Source of the DNA: Adenanthera pavonina
Taxonomy: Eukaryota > Streptophyta > Magnoliopsida > Fabales > Fabaceae
Reading direction: 5' to 3'
Assembly: GCA_026686845.1 (NCBI GenBank)
Contig: JAIVEN010000006.1
Coordinates: forward strand, 33,278,501 to 33,342,500
Length of the DNA: 64,000 bases
Part shown: positions 60,122-64,000 of the stretch, in pieces
How positions within the stretch are numbered: the stretch's first letter is position 1
How the letters are laid out: each line of letters starts with the position of its first letter
The notes under the pieces: generated by a model
What the model was told of the DNA's origin: nothing
Database searches by the model: none
Seen by the model: only the letters and a program-made list of their open reading frames with translations
Program-made: the position numbers and the translations under genes

Positions 60122-61414
60122 AAAAGTAATATTGACCATGAAAGTGAAGTATCCCACGTATGAAGAAAAGCTAGATCAGCGGCAGAATTTTCTTAATGAT
60201 GAACATAGTGGCCAATGAAAAGTAAGAGGTAATTAGAAAGAAAGAAGTAAACATGAGAAGGATAATGGGAAAACTCATACATGGCATGAAGGAAATGAGG
60301 TCAGATAAAAATTTAATACCTTAAGGAAGTAACTTCTTATAAAAGGAGTAAGAGTATTGTCACATCTCATGATAGTAGTGACAAGATAATACATAAAGTA
60401 GGCCAGAAAAAGAATAACCCTTGAATGTAATCAATCTGGGTTCAGAATATGAGGTATGGACACAAAAGGAATGAATTAAGAGCCAAAGGAATTCAAGAAT
60501 TATGTTAAGCAATTAGGGAACTATGAAACCTCAAAATAGTTTACCGCTAGACTCGGTATAAAATCCAGTTATAGAAGGAAAATTCTTGGTCAGGGCATCT
60601 CACAAGAAAGTATAAAAGAAATCCTCCAAAAGATAAATGCTATAAAAGTAAGGCAAAAAGGGAGGTGACTCTTGGGTCTTAGAACCTAATTAAGTAAGAA
60701 CAGATGATACTGAAAGGCCGAGATTAGTATAAAGATGGGATTCTAACTGGGCTAGCAAAGACTATATAGGAGGGTTAAGGAAGTTCCCTTACATTGCCAA
60801 AACACTAAGTAACCTTAGCAGAGTAACTAAGGAAGCACGTGAGGACATGGACATAGTAGAAATGTTTATGAGTAAGAAGTTAGTAACCACTACCTTAAAA
60901 GTAGTTGAACTCCCAACCCATAGAAGGTAAAGACTTTCAAGGTCTATGATAATGGAAGTACATTATAGGGTTTGGATATGTACTCATGCATAAAGACGTG
61001 GTGATAATTTGGATATCTAAATAGCAGTAATGATGACCTCTAAGGTACCAGAGGTTAAAGAAAAAGAATACTCTCCCTTAGAATAGTGGTGAAGATCCTT
61101 TCAAAAGGAAATAGTATAGGTATAAAATGATGTAAAATGAAAAAAAATTGTGTTCTCCCTCAAGATCAATAAATAATGGTAAAGATCTCTGAAAAGAGAG
61201 TAGTACAAGTAGAAAAGATGTAAGGAAATGATAATGACCACGACTATTAAAGTAGATATGGTGGTCTAAATCCTACAAGTTATAGAGAACCGCAAAGTAC
61301 CACCTAGAAATGGCCAAAGTGAAAGCTAAATATAAGGAGCAGGAAATATATATGGCCAGTTAAATGATGAAACAAGAAAGAAGAAAGTATGAGTTGAGGT
61401 TCAAACATAAAGAG
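60122..61414 (+). pseudogene. Element E upstream internal segment (probable gag region), inverted
   Basis: About 1.3 kb, purine-rich, with many stops and no motif I can name. It is assigned to element E by context: its right end aagag (61410-61414) is the target duplication of Copia C, whose other copy abuts E pol at 50912-50916, and its left end aaaag (60122-60126) is the duplication of D, whose other copy begins the segment at 63833. In the original E these pieces would be contiguous. Its orientation is opposite to E pol. Confidence 0.6.
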
Positions 61415-63077
61415 TGTTGAATCAAGTGTTTTGATGATTCCAAACCAACCTTCAAGAGCTTGGAGTAAAGATATCAAATGTGCACAAAAGGTTTCAAGTG
61501 AAGGAATTCTAGAGAAATCAGTGCAAGAATAGATGTAGAATGTTTAGTAATGTTTTAATTTGAGTGAAAGACTTTGATTTGGTGAAAAGATGTTTTAAAA
61601 CCTTAATTTTATGTTAATTCATGGAATATTTGAAAAACACCCACCAACAGACGAAGTTTGAAAGGTTTATACTGATCTGCTGTTTTGAAAATTCGAACTT
61701 TGGCTTTGGAAATTCGAATTTCGTATTGAAAATGAACAAGTCTAAAAAGAGGCTTCTCCGATAGGCGAATTTTGACTTGAAGAAATTCAAATTTTGATAC
61801 GTGTCTGAAAAGAGCTTTCAATGACAGACAAACTTTGGCTTTTGAAAATTTGAATTTCAGATAAAATGCAACTTATGAAAATTGAAAAATTCGTCTGAGA
61901 ATATGTCAAAGTTCATCTGAAAACAAGTTTAAAAAGAGCTTTAAAATGGCTCACTGATAGACGAACTTTGAACTTGAAAATTTGAATTTCAGAAACAAAG
62001 CTTGTGAGTATGTTGTGTTGATATGTTGACATACAAATGACAATATTCAGAAATTCAAACTTTAACGTAAGTCTGAAAAGAGGTCTCTCTGACAAACGAA
62101 CTTTGCCCTTTGAAAATTCGAATTTCGAATTGATGAACTATTGTGCCTCATTGAACCAGCTTCTGACAGATGAATTTTGGGGTTCTAAAATTCAAATTTC
62201 GAAGGCACCGTAGCAAATTGAAATTACTGTTCACACTCAACAGAACGACTTTAAACATGAAAATTTGTATGTTCCAACATAGAATCATTTTCTAAAGATG
62301 AAAATTTGAATTTTGCTTTATGATAGATGAACTTCGAGAGTTCAACGTTAAAGGCTGTAACTTTTGGTTTATACAAAATTCGTCTGTTGACTAATTGAAA
62401 TTCAAACTTTGAGTGTCAGAAGCATTAAATGCGGTTGGTAAATGGATAGTTTCTTAGAGTAACCGTAGGATAACGTCTCTAAGGGCTAGATCTTGTCTTT
62501 AACGTATAGTTGAGGCAGAAATCTATAAATAGAACTTTATTTGAAGATGTAAGAAATGAAATTACTTTTGTATATACTGAAACTCTGCCAAATCATCTAC
62601 TCAAAGTGTCCTACTCTCACATACTTCAATATTTGTACTTTAACTTTCATATACACTCTGATTAAGAGAGTCTATTCATTGTAAACAATCTTATCTTCAT
62701 CTGGAAGAAAGATTTTCTTATGAGGGGATATCACAAGGGATTGGGGAAGCACTTAGTGAGAGTGCAAAGAGTGAGAGTGTGAGCTCTAGAAACAGAGCAT
62801 CAACGCTGTACTGTGGCATTTGGAAGAAGCCCACTGAATTTTTGCAGAATAGTGGAAAATCTCAAGTGGTGACTTGGGGACTGGATGTAGGTTAAGTGGA
62901 GAGACCGAACTAGGATAAATATCTGAGTTTTCTCTTCCCTTCTACTACTTTTACTATTTATTCATTTATACTCTGTTTTACCATCACCCTTTGCTTTCTT
63001 CACTTTCTTGACGTTTTGCAGAAAAATTTCTAATCTTCCCAATTCATCCCCCTCTTGGGAAGCCAGCTTATCTAACA
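61415..63077 (+). mobile_element. 5' LTR of Copia element C, inverted relative to the rest
   Basis: A 1,663-bp LTR from TGTTGAATCAAG to TTATCTAACA, same length and roughly 95% identical by eye to the C LTR at 50917-52578, but opposite in orientation. Flank aagag (61410-61414) matches the complement of ctctt at the far LTR, so the two are the LTRs of one element. No primer site follows 63077; the sequence passes directly into an LTR D fragment. Confidence 0.88.
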
Positions 63078-63832
63078 TTATTTGATATATATATATATAT
63101 ATATTAAAATTTGAAATATATATATATGTTTGATATATTATATATTTGGTATATATTTCAGAATATATATATTGTTCAAATTAATTCAAATTAATTAGTT
63201 TTAAATTTAATTCTAAATGATAGATTTAAATTTAAACTAATGTCATAATCTAAATTTGTTTTAGATTGGATTCTAAATTTGAATTTAAACTAATAATCTA
63301 AATTTGATTTATATGATAAATTAAATCTAGATTTGATTCTGGATATATATTAGATAGTTAGTTTAAATTTAATCCTTTAGATAGATTTAAATTCAAACTA
63401 ATCTATTTAATTAATATTTGATTTAGTTTAAATTATTGATTTAAATTAAATAAATACCGAATCATATCTATATATTGATATAGACTAGGATACAAAATCA
63501 ATAGAATTTGAATTACCTTAAAGAGAAAGCGGCCGTACACTCAGAAAGAAAAACCATATGGATGAATAGCGAAGGCATACGGACTTGTACGGACATCACA
63601 AACCAAAGGTGCTAGCACACTATTCAAGTTGGACTAACCATTCGTGTGGATACCGGTAGAGGGAGCTGACTAATCATGTTAGTTTCTGGGGTCCAATAAA
63701 ATGAAAAAGAACACTAAGGGATGCACTAGAGGTAAATTCTTTTTATACATCTCAATCTAGACAAGGCTGACAGATCCATGGGAGGGAATTTCTTGATTAT
63801 TTTTCGCTGCATGTATGTTGAAATTCCCATCA
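63078..63832 (+). mobile_element. 3' LTR fragment of element D
   Basis: Matches the terminal ~755 bp of LTR D (TATTTGATATATATA at the start, then the AAGAGAAAGCGGCCGTACACTC block, ending GTTGAAATTCCCATCA). It is plus-oriented. Its 5' half is missing at the junction with LTR C. It is followed by ctttt (63833-63837), matching the duplication at D2. Confidence 0.88.
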
Positions 63833-64000
63833 CTTTTTACTTACATAGACTTTTATTTGCCTTTTGCTTTTACTCTCTCTTACTTCTTTCATGAAGTACA
63901 CTTCTTAAGTGTATAACTATCTTTCTTTCTTGCTTTCTTTTTGGTTGAACTATTACCAGAAAATGGCATCTACCTTCTGCCTTTATCATTGTCCTTCATA
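63833..64000 (-). mobile_element. Element E internal segment continuing out of the window
   Basis: Starts with the D target duplication ctttt. Read on the minus strand it is purine-rich and would have joined 60122-61414 before D inserted. No domain is recognisable in 168 bases. Confidence 0.45.

Noticed and set aside
61415..63077. LTR at 61415 as an independent solo LTR of family C
   Set aside because: Its left flank aagag does not recur at its right end, but does match the flank of the other C LTR at 50912, so it is the displaced 5' LTR of the same element.

Overview
The window is nuclear DNA from a eudicot plant. It is AT-rich, with long non-coding stretches and plant-type transposable elements: Ty3/Gypsy elements with initiator-tRNA-Met primer sites, a SIRE/Maximus-like Ty1/Copia element with an env-like ORF, a CACTA (En/Spm) DNA transposon, and Tourist-like and Stowaway-like MITEs. 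The one host gene I can support is a MIR159 precursor near the left end, whose mature sequence is of a eudicot miR159 type. I see no intact host protein-coding gene. Most long ORFs are shadows of repeats or decayed transposon frames. The species cannot be read from the sequence.

Layout. 1-2290: AT-rich intergenic DNA with microsatellites, and the MIR159 gene with CCAAT and TATA boxes. 2290-5060: a decayed Gypsy relic (LTR-like sequence, primer binding site, start of gag). 5061-7277: spacer with trinucleotide repeats and a Tourist-like MITE. 7283-15517: solo LTR 'A1' (TSD ttaat) split by two further solo LTRs, an inverted copy of its own family (8622-11366) and family B (11906-14934). 15523-16271: spacer and an LTR fragment. 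16272-45280: Gypsy element 'A2', whose 5' LTR carries two solo LTRs (B2, D1), followed by gag-PR-RT-RH-IN, all broken. Its integrase is split by solo LTR B3 (27850-44870), which itself contains a 12.9 kb CACTA element (28947-41842) and a fragment of a Copia LTR.

45286-64000: a second Gypsy element 'E' on the minus strand, inserted in A2 and running off the window. E was hit by a Copia element 'C' (minus strand, pol plus env-like ORF) and by another LTR element 'D'. A later inversion with deletions scrambled C, D and E. Two matching target-site-duplication pairs (aagag for C, ctttt for D) allow the original order to be worked out.

The window is thus a layered record of insertions: A2 first, then B2, D1, B3 and E into A2, CACTA into B3, C and D into E, then an inversion and deletions. 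Family letters A-F are local names. Boundaries come from paired LTR termini and target-site duplications read by eye; lineage names are inferences from visible protein motifs.
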